Translations under genes and position numbers: made by a program
From: JASHVB01 sp049522565
GTDB lineage: Bacteria; Pseudomonadota; Alphaproteobacteria; Acetobacterales; Acetobacteraceae
Assembly: GCA_049522565.1 (NCBI GenBank)
Contig: JBEKNT010000265.1
Coordinates: 1-9,545, forward strand
Reading direction: 5' to 3'
DNA length: 9,545 nt
Shown: in pieces, positions 1 to 6,125 of the stretch
Numbering within the stretch: the stretch's first letter is position 1
Layout: every line of letters begins with the position of its first letter
The notes under the pieces: generated by a model
The model's database searches: none
Told to the model about the DNA's origin: nothing
What the model saw: the letters and a program-made list of their open reading frames with translations, nothing else

Positions 1-19
1 CGATGCTCGCCAGGCGGGA

Positions 20-55
20 GGTTGCTGCGTCGCTGCGCTCCTCGCAATGACAGCG
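20..55. repeat. Half of a palindromic interspersed repeat at the window edge
   Basis: This stretch matches the right arm of the larger hairpin repeat at 1886-1967. Both end in the same 12 bases, GCAATGACAGCG (44-55 and 1960-1971), preceded by a related tcgct-cgct core. The left arm is not seen inside the window and may lie just upstream. Elements of this 'attgcgagcgaagcgaa' type are dispersed, non-coding palindromes in many alphaproteobacterial genomes (recalled, not searched). It lies downstream of the 3' end of the minus-strand SH3 gene, a usual position for such elements. Confidence 0.6.
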
Positions 56-90
56 GTACGTCGACAACCGTGCGCGGACAGGCATGCGCC

Positions 91-909
91 CTACGGTGCG
101 ATGACCTCATCCGGCAGCGCGCCCCAGAACTGCGAGCGCTTCAGGTAGCCGCGATAGTCGCCGACCTGGAGCCGGCACCACTCGCTGCCGGCCTCGCACG
201 AGCGGATGCGCCCGATCACGCCGGCTTTCAGGAGTGCCACCGGGGCGGCGGTTTCCTTCGGCTCGGCGCGCAACGTGGCGTCGGCGCCTTGCACCATGAA
301 GGTCCGGCGCCCGGTCAGCGTCGCCTGGTGAACCCAGCCGCGGATGCCGTCCGGGTCCTTCACCAGCCGCCACACTTCGAACTCGCGCTCGATTTCCATC
401 GGCAGGTCGCGCCGCTTGTAGACCCACTCGATCGGATAGCGGGTGCCGGGGCCGGCCCGCAGGTTCACGTCGTCCGAGCGCAACGCGGCGAACCGCGGCA
501 GCGGCAAGCCGGTGCCGACCGGCTTTTCCTCTTCGGCTGGCTTGGCCGGCGCTGGAGGTGCCGGCGCGGCGGCGGTGGGTGGGGCTGCCGCGGGCGGCGC
601 CGCCGGGGCGGGCGGCGGCAGCGGCAAGGGCGGCTGCCGAGCCTCCGGCGGCTTGGCCGGGTGGGCCGGGCCATGCGGGCGGACGACCGGCGTCACCGGT
701 CCGGTCGGCGCGACCTGCTGCACTGGCGCGCGCGGCGCCGCTGCGGGCGCTCGCGGCACTGCCGCGGGATTGGCCGGGGCGGATGCCGCAGGCTGGTGTG
801 CGGGCGCCTGCAACGTGCCGGACTGCGCCAGGACCCGCGCCGGTGCCAGGCCGATCGCACTCACGAGCAGCAGGCGGGCAACCATCCGGGCCGGTGCAAA
901 ACAACGCAT
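91..909 (-). CDS. Exported SH3-domain (COG3807-like) protein
   Basis: This 272-residue protein has an N-terminal signal peptide: basic residues, a hydrophobic stretch at ~10-25, and a likely cleavage after the VLA-Q region near residue 28. A ~100-residue linker of mostly Pro and Ala follows (about 30-130). Then come two bacterial SH3-like modules. The first, ~141-205, contains the hallmark NLRAGPGTRYP at 149-159 and GWVH at 191-194. The second, ~206-268, contains TLRAEP and ends in YRGYLKRSQFWG. Two cysteines in the second module (238 and 245) may form a disulfide outside the cytoplasm. Such proteins are periplasmic or envelope-associated, and SH3b modules in other families bind peptidoglycan or peptides; the target here is unknown. 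The start is the ATG at 909, the only one that gives a signal peptide; the ribosome-binding site before it is weak. It is divergent from birA and separated by a 180-bp spacer holding a repeat. Confidence 0.9.
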   Translation of the reverse strand: MRCFAPARMVARLLLVSAIGLAPARVLAQSGTLQAPAHQPAASAPANPAAVPRAPAAAPRAPVQQVAPTGPVTPVVRPHGPAHPAKPPEARQPPLPLPPPAPAAPPAAAPPTAAAPAPPAPAKPAEEEKPVGTGLPLPRFAALRSDDVNLRAGPGTRYPIEWVYKRRDLPMEIEREFEVWRLVKDPDGIRGWVHQATLTGRRTFMVQGADATLRAEPKETAAPVALLKAGVIGRIRSCEAGSEWCRLQVGDYRGYLKRSQFWGALPDEVIAP

Positions 910-976
910 GTGCCATCCGTGCCAAGTCGCGGCGAATCGGGTCGCTTATGGTTTCGGGCGAATGCCCGACCGTCAA

Positions 977-1014
977 TCGTCATGGCCGCACTCGATCCGG
1001 CCATCAAGCGCGGG
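977..1014. repeat. Short palindromic interspersed repeat (gtcatggccg/cggccat type)
   Basis: The stem ATGGCCG (982-988) pairs perfectly with CGGCCAT (998-1004) around a 9-base loop. The surrounding 'cgtcatggccgcac…gatccggccatcaag' resembles a repeat that is frequent in intergenic DNA of Acetobacteraceae and relatives (recalled, not searched). It sits in the spacer between the divergent SH3 gene and birA. A protein-like reading of it (MAALDPAIK) is a typical spurious translation of this repeat. Confidence 0.6.
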
Positions 1015-1053
1015 TGTTGCCACCTGTGGCGCGCTCGCCACTGCTCCGCTAGG

Positions 1054-1082
1054 GTTGCTCCCCGGGGCAACGCCAGCAGGCG
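1054..1082 (+). promoter_or_regulatory. Two adjoining hairpins just upstream of birA
   Basis: GTTGC-T-CCCC (1054-1063) pairs with GGGGCAAC (1064-1071) apart from one bulged base. CGCC (1071-1074) pairs with GGCG (1079-1082) across an AGCA loop. The second hairpin ends 7 bases before the birA ATG at 1090, where a Shine-Dalgarno sequence would be expected and none is visible. The hairpins may be part of the neighbouring repeat or may affect translation; the sequence alone cannot decide. Confidence 0.3.
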
Positions 1083-1089
1083 GGCAGCA

Positions 1090-1821
1090 ATGACCGTGTT
1101 CGACGTTCGGCATTACGACCGGCTGGGATCGACCAATGACGAGGCGCGGCGGCTGGCCGATGCCGGCGCGCCGCACGGCACGGCGGTGCATGCCGATGAG
1201 CAGAGCTCCGGTCGCGGCCGCCTGTCGCGCCGCTGGTTCAGCCCGCCGGGCAATCTGTATCTGTCGATCGTCCTGCGCCTCGATCTGCCGCCGGCCCGCA
1301 ACGTGGAGCTTGGCTTTCTCGCCGCGCTTGCCGTGGCGGATGCGGTCGATGCCCTGTTGCCGCGCCAGGTGCGCGCAACGCTGAAATGGCCCAACGACGT
1401 GCTGGTGCGCGGCGGCAAGATCGCCGGCATCCTGACCGAACAGGCGGGCGAGGCGATGATCCTCGGGATCGGCCTGAATGTGCTGCACGCGCCGGCCGGC
1501 GTGCCGTATCAGGTTTCCACGATCGTCGGCTGCGGCGGACTGGCGACGGTGGACGGCACGCGCGAGAAGCTGCTGGCCGCGCTGGCGAGCTGGATCGATG
1601 TCTGGCGGCAGGATGGCTTCGCGCCGATCCGCACCGCGTGGCTGGTGCGGGCGCATCCCCCCGGTAGCACGCTGGGCGTGCGGCTGGCCGATCGTTTCGT
1701 CACCGGCCAATTCGTCGGGATCGACACCGATGGCGCGCTGCTGTTGGATACGCCGCAGGGCCGCGGACGCATCGTCGCAGGCGATGTCAGGCTGGAGGCG
1801 GCGGTGCCGGTGGGCGGATAG
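1090..1821 (+). CDS. birA: Biotin-[acetyl-CoA-carboxylase] ligase (monofunctional BirA)
   Basis: The 243-residue protein activates biotin with ATP to biotinyl-5'-AMP and transfers it to the lysine of biotin carboxyl carrier domains (acetyl-CoA carboxylase and other biotin enzymes) in the cytosol. Visible motifs are STNDEA at 14-19, the biotinyl-AMP loop GRGRLSRRWFSP at 41-52, KWPNDV at 99-104, GGKIAGIL at 108-115 with the likely catalytic Lys110, and GIGLN at 126-130. A small C-terminal beta domain lies at ~192-236. There is no N-terminal helix-turn-helix, so it is a group I ligase without repressor function. The ATG at 1090 is chosen because family homology begins here; the open frame extends upstream only through repeat-like sequence. 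No clear Shine-Dalgarno is visible. In many alphaproteobacteria birA lies between nuoN and coaX (established pattern); here neither is adjacent. Confidence 0.95.
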   Translation: MTVFDVRHYDRLGSTNDEARRLADAGAPHGTAVHADEQSSGRGRLSRRWFSPPGNLYLSIVLRLDLPPARNVELGFLAALAVADAVDALLPRQVRATLKWPNDVLVRGGKIAGILTEQAGEAMILGIGLNVLHAPAGVPYQVSTIVGCGGLATVDGTREKLLAALASWIDVWRQDGFAPIRTAWLVRAHPPGSTLGVRLADRFVTGQFVGIDTDGALLLDTPQGRGRIVAGDVRLEAAVPVGG

Positions 1822-1885
1822 ACGTGACAGCAGCGTGGCGATCCCGTGCGGTGATCCTGGCGGTTCGGCCCCTCCGCGACCCCGA

Positions 1886-1967
1886 TCATTGCGAGCGAAG
1901 CGAAGCAATCCCGCGCGTGCGGTCGTGCGATATCCGGGGGAGATTGCGTCGCTCCGCTGGCAATGAC
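1886..1967. repeat. Long palindromic interspersed (REP-like) element
   Basis: A 25-base arm at 1886-1910 (core gcgagcgaagcgaagcaatc) is the inverted complement of 1942-1966 with only three mismatches, separated by a 31-base spacer. The right arm shares 12 identical bases with the half element at the window's left edge. It lies in the 216-bp gap between birA and the MFS gene, does not encode a credible protein, and could form a cruciform in DNA or a hairpin in a read-through transcript. The rest of the gap (1822-1885 and 1968-2025) shows no feature I can support. Confidence 0.75.
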
Positions 1968-2025
1968 AGCGCCATGCCGGCGTTCCGGCGCCCGGGTCAA
2001 ACGACCAGGAACTATCGGCCGATGT

Positions 2026-2030
2026 GGAGG
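2026..2030 (+). promoter_or_regulatory. Ribosome-binding site of the MFS gene
   Basis: A perfect GGAGG lies 7 bases before the GTG at 2038. It fixes the start there rather than at codons further upstream in the same frame, which run through the palindromic repeat. An out-of-frame ATG at 2033 is only 2 bases from the site and opens just 11 codons. Confidence 0.75.
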
Positions 2031-2037
2031 GCATGGA

Positions 2038-3354
2038 GTGTCTGGCACGGCAGCACCACAAGTTCTGAACCGGCTTGATGCCGACCTGCCGGCGGTGCGC
2101 CGGCGCGCGATCGTCGCCTGCATCGTCGGCAACCTGTTCGAGTTGTACGACTTCTCGATCTATGGGCTGTTCGCCCTGGCGCTGGGCCGCGCCTTCTTTC
2201 CGGCAACCGATCCGACGATGTCGTTGCTCAGCAGCTTCGCCACCTACGGCGTCGGCTTCCTGATGCGGCCGGTCGGCGCCCTGGTGATCGGCGCCTATGG
2301 CGATAAGCACGGCCGCAAGGCGGCGCTGGTGGTGACCATCGCCCTGATGGCGGCGGCCACCGGGCTGACCGGTTGCATCCCGTCCTATGCGACCATCGGT
2401 ATCGGCGCGCCGATCCTGCTGGTGCTGTGCCGGCTGTTGCAGGGGTTCTCGACCGGCGGCGAGTGGGGCGGCGCGGTCGCCTTCCTCGTGGAATACGCGC
2501 CGCCGGGCAAGCGCGGCATCACCGGAAGCTGGGCGCTGGTCAGCGTGCGGCTTGGCCTGTTCCTGGCCTCGGGCGTCGCGGCGGTGCTCGCCTACGCGCT
2601 GTCCGACGCGCAGTTCTATGCCTGGGGCTGGCGGCTGCCGTTCATGATCGGCTTCATCCTGGGGCCGATCGGGTTCTACCTGCGCACCCGGGTAGCGGAG
2701 ACGCCGGCCTTCGCGCGCACCGCGACGGCGAAGCGGTTGGAGCACTCGCCGCTGCGCGCGGCGCTGACGACGCATCGGCTGGCGGTGCTGGCGGCCTTCG
2801 CGATCAGCATCGTCGGCACCGTCGGCAATTACGTCTATTTCATCCTGATGCCGAACTTCGCGACCCAGCAATTGAAGATCCCCACCAACCAGACGCTGCT
2901 GTCCACCACGCTCGCCAATGTCGTGGTGATCGTGCTGATCCCGCTGGTCGGGGCGGCATCGGACCGCTATGGCCGCAAGGTCATGATGATGCTGTCGAGC
3001 TGGGGCACCGTCGTGGCGGCCTATCCGCTGTTCCTGCTGGTCACCAGCACGCGCAGCTTCACCGGGCTGCTGATCACGCAATGCATCGCCGCGGTGCTGA
3101 TGGCGCTGTATTCCGGAGTGATCGCACCGATCCTGTCGGAGTTCTTCCCGACCAATGTGCGCTACACCGCGCTGTCGATCGGCTACGGCTTCGCGGTGAC
3201 GATCTTCGGCGGGTTCGCGCCGCTGATCGCCACCTGGCTGGTGCATGCCACCGGCGATGTGACCTCGCCGGCCTGGTTCGTCATGCTGGGCGGGCTGCTG
3301 AGCGGCATCGCCATGCTGCTGATGCGCGACCGCACCAACGCGCCGCTGGACTGA
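2038..3354 (+). CDS. MFS transporter, metabolite:H+ symporter (MHS) type
   Basis: The 438-residue inner-membrane protein has 12 predicted helices and fits the MHS family (ProP, KgtP, ShiA relatives), which imports organic acids, osmolytes or aromatic acids with protons. Seen in the sequence are NLFELYDFSIYG at 32-43 in helix 1, the loop 2-3 signature GAYGDKHGRK at 85-94, the helix 4 motif RLLQGFSTGGEWGGA at 132-146, RVAETPAF at 218-225, and the repeated loop motif ASDRYGRK at 307-314. Length matches the family (about 430-450). The GTG start at 2038 is chosen for its perfect ribosome-binding site; longer starts add non-homologous repeat-derived residues. It is followed 18 bp later by a carboxymuconolactone-decarboxylase-like gene on the same strand, almost certainly co-transcribed. 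The substrate cannot be read from the sequence; an aromatic or dicarboxylic acid would suit the partner gene. Confidence 0.93.
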   Translation: MSGTAAPQVLNRLDADLPAVRRRAIVACIVGNLFELYDFSIYGLFALALGRAFFPATDPTMSLLSSFATYGVGFLMRPVGALVIGAYGDKHGRKAALVVTIALMAAATGLTGCIPSYATIGIGAPILLVLCRLLQGFSTGGEWGGAVAFLVEYAPPGKRGITGSWALVSVRLGLFLASGVAAVLAYALSDAQFYAWGWRLPFMIGFILGPIGFYLRTRVAETPAFARTATAKRLEHSPLRAALTTHRLAVLAAFAISIVGTVGNYVYFILMPNFATQQLKIPTNQTLLSTTLANVVVIVLIPLVGAASDRYGRKVMMMLSSWGTVVAAYPLFLLVTSTRSFTGLLITQCIAAVLMALYSGVIAPILSEFFPTNVRYTALSIGYGFAVTIFGGFAPLIATWLVHATGDVTSPAWFVMLGGLLSGIAMLLMRDRTNAPLD

Positions 3355-3372
3355 ACATTCAGGAGAACCGCC

Positions 3373-3939
3373 ATGGCCAAGCTTCCCCAGGTCGATCCCG
3401 CGTCGTCGCCCGATGTCGCCGCGGCGTTTGCACATATCGAGGCGAGTCGAGGCTACGTGTCCAACCTGATGCGGTGCCTGCTGCACTCGCCCGCGGCGGC
3501 GAAGGCGCATGGCACGTACGGGCATTTCATGCGCTTCGAGACCGACCTGACGGAGCGCCAGCGCGAACTGGTGATCTGCGCGACCGTGCGCGGCGTGCCG
3601 TATGGCTGGGCGCATCACGGCCAGTTGCTGGCGCAGCTCGGCATGAGCCCGGCGCAGATGGCGGAGTTGAAGGACGGCAAGGTACCGCAGGGGTTGCCGG
3701 CGGAAGAGCAGGCGCTGTGTGCTTATACGTTTGCGTTCACGGCGTGTGGTGGGTTGTCCGATGACGTGTTGGACGCGGCGCGGCGGCATTTCAGCGACAA
3801 GCAGATCGTCGACGCGTCGTTGTTGAGTGCGTATTTCATGGGCGGCGGCGCGGTGATCACCGCGTTCGCCCCGGAACTCGATCCGCCGGACTCGATGCGG
3901 GCCGAGCGGGAGTGGCAGACCGGGCGTCCGCATCGGTGA
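3373..3939 (+). CDS. Carboxymuconolactone decarboxylase / AhpD-fold protein
   Basis: This all-alpha protein of 188 residues belongs to the CMD/AhpD-like family. The family core is at ~60-95: TERQRELVICATVRG followed by PYGWAHH at 76-82, corresponding to the usual Y-E-W-x-H-H. A second helical part around 110-165 is also typical (EEQALCAYTFAF, then LSAYFMGGGAVITAFA). Members either decarboxylate 4-carboxymuconolactone in protocatechuate breakdown or act as AhpD-type thiol proteins. The CxxC active site of AhpD is absent here (cysteines at 35, 69, 116 and 125 are not in that arrangement), so peroxiredoxin-reductase activity is unlikely. AGGAGA at 3361-3366 lies 6 bases before the ATG. The gene follows the MHS transporter by 18 bp. 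Several codons between about 3700 and 3840 use T at the wobble position more than the neighbouring genes do. The exact reaction is unknown. Confidence 0.85.
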   Translation: MAKLPQVDPASSPDVAAAFAHIEASRGYVSNLMRCLLHSPAAAKAHGTYGHFMRFETDLTERQRELVICATVRGVPYGWAHHGQLLAQLGMSPAQMAELKDGKVPQGLPAEEQALCAYTFAFTACGGLSDDVLDAARRHFSDKQIVDASLLSAYFMGGGAVITAFAPELDPPDSMRAEREWQTGRPHR

Positions 3940-4107
3940 TTGCCTCCTGCTCGTGAGGGCGGACTGTACGCTGGGTTGGTGGGTGGCAGGGGCGGCGCGA
4001 ATGCGCCCTTGGAACACGCTTATCGCGCCGGCCAGCGCAGTGGCCGCTCCCGGGATGCTCTGGTAGGATTGATCCGGCGACCCGATATCCGGTGCCGAGG
4101 TGACACG

Positions 4108-4347
4108 ATGAACGAGGTTGTAAAGGTCGAGATCCCAGTCGAACCCGAAACCGCTCGGGCCCTGAGCGACGCACGGCGGCTGCGCGCTGTTGGGCGGCTG
4201 GTGGATCGTATGGTGCGGCCGGTGCCCGGCGATGACCCGCTCGCGGAGGTATTGGACGAAACCCGTCGCGCGGCGCGCGAGGCGGGCCTCACCGACGCGG
4301 ACATCGACTCCGAGCTCGCGGCTTACCGGACCGAGCGGCGGCGCTGA
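4108..4347 (+). CDS. Antitoxin of a PIN-type (VapBC-like) toxin-antitoxin module
   Basis: This charged protein of 79 residues begins MNEVVKVEIPVEPETA, continues with an Arg/Ala-rich helix (ALSDARRLRAVGRLVDRMVRP), and ends in a helical acidic-basic tail (DPLAEVLDETRRAAREAGLTDADIDSELAAY). The shape, size and position directly before a PIN-domain gene identify it as the antitoxin, which normally binds and inhibits the toxin and represses its own promoter. I do not recognise a classical AbrB, RHH or Phd motif, so the DNA-binding fold is uncertain. The ATG at 4108 has GAGG (4097-4100) at 7 bases; the frame upstream to 3940 is open but lacks family-like sequence. Its TGA abuts the toxin's TTG start, implying coupled translation. 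The 168-bp spacer before it (3940-4107) has no other gene; TAGGAT at 4064-4069 is a weak -10 candidate without a convincing -35. Confidence 0.75.
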   Translation: MNEVVKVEIPVEPETARALSDARRLRAVGRLVDRMVRPVPGDDPLAEVLDETRRAAREAGLTDADIDSELAAYRTERRR

Positions 4348-4493
4348 TTGATCGTCGTATTCGACGCTTCGTCCATCGTCGGCGCTGCGTTCAAGGAGGA
4401 TAGCACGCCAATGCGGGCGTTGCTGGCCGCGTGGAGCCACGATGTCATCGCGCTGTCGGACGCGGTGTTCGATGAGATCGCCGAGGTTCTAAG
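4348..4493 (+). pseudogene. PIN-domain toxin remnant, 3' part lost, interrupted by an IS
   Basis: Translation from the TTG immediately after the antitoxin stop gives MIVVFDASSIVGAAFKED, then a helix (MRALLAAWSHDVIALSD) and FDEIAEVL. This is the N-terminal half of a PIN-domain ribonuclease of the COG1569-like group. The first metal-binding acid (Asp6) and the conserved Glu (about 43) are present. The downstream Asp residues of the active site (usually near 95-120) are missing, so it cannot be an active nuclease. The insertion sequence begins at 4494, and the reading frame runs 16 more codons into it before a stop at 4542. The DNA beyond the IS (6131 onward) does not continue the PIN domain in any frame: rejoining the flanks gives a stop three codons after the join. 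The toxin was therefore probably lost by more than simple insertion. Confidence 0.8.
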
Positions 4494-4508
4494 CTCGACT
4501 TTATCGAA
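4494..4508 (+). repeat. Left terminal inverted repeat of the IS
   Basis: CTCGACTTTATCGAA is the exact inverted complement of 6111-6125. It is the outer end on the side of the divergent passenger gene and abuts the CTAAG duplication. Confidence 0.9.
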
Positions 4509-4520
4509 AATCGCCCCGTG

Positions 4521-4883
4521 TCACCGCCCGGGGCGGATGTGAAAGATTGTTTCCTCCCGGAAGATTTCGTGGGCTCGTTCGAGAGTGAGCCTGAGGCGTC
4601 CGAAGTCTCCGAACGTGCGCCAGCGTCCCCGGGTGTCGGACCAGTAGAACAGTTCATAGCGATCTGATTGCGGAATTGGCTTCAGGCGAGCGAGCGGAGC
4701 ACCGCTGGCTGGATCAACCAGCGTATAACCACCGCGGGATTTCACCACGTCGAGACCGGCGAACGTGGCGGCAATCACGACGCGGGTCGGGTCGGGTTCC
4801 GTCCATAGCAGCCAGTCTGCCCGCTCCCGGGGCGCCCGACGACTCGGCGCTTGCCGCGATTCGGTCGAGTCGATTCTACGCAT
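4521..4883 (-). CDS. Passenger gene of unknown function inside the IS
   Basis: I do not recognise this gene. From the ATG at 4883 it encodes 120 residues. The first ~25 are Arg/Ser-rich and may be untranslated. The remainder looks like a compact alpha/beta domain: RVVIAATFAGLDVV, GGYTLVDPASGAPLARLKP (51-69), RYELFYWSDTRGRWRTFGDFG (75-95) and a helix TLERAHEIFREE. The aromatic W-S-D-x-x-G-R-W pattern followed by an acidic-aromatic turn loosely recalls small DUF3024-like proteins; that is an impression, not an assignment. No membrane segment, signal peptide, metal cluster or helix-turn-helix is evident. The gene lies wholly between the IS ends and is divergent from the transposase, with start codons three bases apart, so it is likely an IS accessory gene. 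The frame stays open upstream to 5720, but that part is antisense to the transposase. No clear ribosome-binding site was found, so the start is uncertain. Confidence 0.55.
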   Translation of the reverse strand: MRRIDSTESRQAPSRRAPRERADWLLWTEPDPTRVVIAATFAGLDVVKSRGGYTLVDPASGAPLARLKPIPQSDRYELFYWSDTRGRWRTFGDFGRLRLTLERAHEIFREETIFHIRPGR

Positions 4884-4886
4884 GGG

Positions 4887-6110
4887 ATGCAACAGGCCGA
4901 TCCCATCCCTCCATCCTGCGAGTCTCCCCTGCCGGAACGCCTCCTGTTGCGGCTGGCCGAGCTGCCCAGGCTGTTCACCCGTCCGACCTGGCAGAACGTC
5001 CTGCTGCTGGTGGCAGGCGCCATTCTGGCGCCGGGCAAGCGAACCGTCACGGCGGCGTTGCGCATTCTCGGGCGGGAGCAGGAGAACGACTTCCCGATCC
5101 ACCATGGCGTGCTCAACCGAGCCGTGTGGTCGTCCCGCGCCGTGGCAGGCTGGCTGCTGCATCTGTTGGTCGCCGCCTTCGTCGGTGCGGACGCTGCTGT
5201 GGTGATTGGCATCGACGACACCATCGAACGGCGCTGGGGCCATAAGATCAGCGCCCGCGGCATCTACCGCGATCCAGTCCGCTCCTCCAAGGGACATTTT
5301 GTAAAGACCAGCGGTCTGCGCTGGCTTTCCGCGCAATTGCTCGTCCACATACCCTGGGCCGGCCGTATCATGGGTCTGCCGTTGCTCACCGTGCTCGCAC
5401 CATCCAAGCGCTTCTATGCCGGCAAACCACGCTCGCCCAAGACGTTGCTGGATTGGGCTCGCCAGGTTGCTTTGCAGATCCATCGCTGGCTGCCGGGCCG
5501 CCGGGTTGTCATCGTCGGCGACACGGCGTTCGCCGCCATCGAATTCCTCGGCGCCGTCCGCGACTATGTCAGTGTCGTCACCCGACTGCGCCTCGACGCC
5601 AATCTTTATGCGCCCGCACCACCCAGACGACCGGGCCGCGGACGGCCAGCTGTCAAGGGCAAGCGCCTGCCCACACTGACGCAAGTGCTGCACGATGCCG
5701 GCACGGTGTGGCAACGCCACACCGTCACTCTCTGGTACGGCCGCACCAATCGTGTCGTTGAGATCGCCACAGCTACCGCCGTTTGGTACCGTGGTGGCTT
5801 GTCCCCGGTGCCAATTCGCTGGCTGCTGGTGCGCGATCCGCGCGGCGAACTACCGCCGCAAGCCTTCCTCTGCACCGACCTCGACGCCGTCCCCGTCGAC
5901 ATCCTTCAGTGGTTCGTCTCGCGCTGGCAGTTGGAAGTCACCTTTCAGGAAACCCGTGCCCATCTTGGCGTCGAAACCCAACGGCAGTGGTCCGACCTCG
6001 CGATCATGCGCACCACCCCGGCGCTGCTTGGCCTCTTCTCGCTGGTGACGCTCAGGGCGCATGACCTCGCCGCCGAAACCCCGCTGCTTCCCGCGACCTA
6101 TGCCGCGTAG
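4887..6110 (+). CDS. DDE transposase, IS701/IS4-like
   Basis: The 407-residue protein cuts and joins the IS ends. After an N-terminal helical region with FTRPTWQNVLLLVAGAIL (30-47) and a DNA-binding-like stretch RTVTAALRILG, the RNase H-like core shows GIDDT (108-112, first catalytic Asp), VVIVGDTAFAAIEF (second Asp at 212) and RWQLEVTFQETR (346-357, Glu350). The spacing F-2-R-3-E-6-R matches the IS4-like Y-2-R-3-E-6-K signature. Other conserved pieces are RGIYRDPVRSSKGHFVK, GRPAVKGKRLPTL and GVETQRQWSDLAI. All three catalytic residues are present. The ATG at 4887 is chosen because the divergent gene begins at 4883; a TTG at 4851 would add 12 residues. From memory, relatives extend ~40-50 residues further at the C-terminus; this protein stops at PATYAA with its stop touching the inverted repeat, so it may be C-terminally shortened. 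Confidence 0.9.
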   Translation: MQQADPIPPSCESPLPERLLLRLAELPRLFTRPTWQNVLLLVAGAILAPGKRTVTAALRILGREQENDFPIHHGVLNRAVWSSRAVAGWLLHLLVAAFVGADAAVVIGIDDTIERRWGHKISARGIYRDPVRSSKGHFVKTSGLRWLSAQLLVHIPWAGRIMGLPLLTVLAPSKRFYAGKPRSPKTLLDWARQVALQIHRWLPGRRVVIVGDTAFAAIEFLGAVRDYVSVVTRLRLDANLYAPAPPRRPGRGRPAVKGKRLPTLTQVLHDAGTVWQRHTVTLWYGRTNRVVEIATATAVWYRGGLSPVPIRWLLVRDPRGELPPQAFLCTDLDAVPVDILQWFVSRWQLEVTFQETRAHLGVETQRQWSDLAIMRTTPALLGLFSLVTLRAHDLAAETPLLPATYAA

Positions 6111-6125
6111 TTCGATAAAGTCGAG
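6111..6125 (-). repeat. Right terminal inverted repeat of the IS
   Basis: TTCGATAAAGTCGAG is the perfect 15-bp inverted complement of the left end. It starts directly after the transposase TAG stop and is followed by the second copy of CTAAG (6126-6130). Confidence 0.9.

Noticed and set aside
22..1089. Upstream extension of the birA frame
   Set aside because: The frame is open but runs antisense to the SH3 gene and through repeat sequence; biotin-ligase homology begins at 1090.
2033..2068. An 11-codon ATG frame overlapping the MFS start, as a possible leader peptide
   Set aside because: Its ATG is only 2 bases from the GGAGG, too close for initiation, and it has no attenuator structure after it.
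2373..3764. A second 463-codon plus-strand frame overlapping the MFS and CMD genes
   Set aside because: It is a frame-shifted shadow with Arg/Gly/Ala-rich composition and no membrane segments; the MFS frame has full family motifs.
3940..4107. Possible longer antitoxin start or a small gene before it
   Set aside because: The in-frame extension begins right after the CMD stop at a TTG and has no family-like sequence; the ATG at 4108 has a proper ribosome-binding site.
973..4440. A 1155-codon open frame on the minus strand
   Set aside because: It is antisense to birA, the MFS gene, the CMD gene and the antitoxin, is dominated by Arg, Gln, His and Ala, and shows no domain. In GC-rich DNA an antisense frame of well-biased genes is often free of stops.
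4494..4542. Toxin reading frame continuing 16 codons into the IS
   Set aside because: These codons come from the inverted repeat and the end of the passenger gene; the tail (TLSKIAPCHRPGRM-like) is not PIN sequence.
4884..5720. N-terminal extension of the IS passenger gene on the minus strand
   Set aside because: This part lies opposite the conserved transposase core and has low-complexity, Gln/Arg/Gly-rich composition, so it is a shadow frame; only the part from 4883 down to 4521 looks protein-like.
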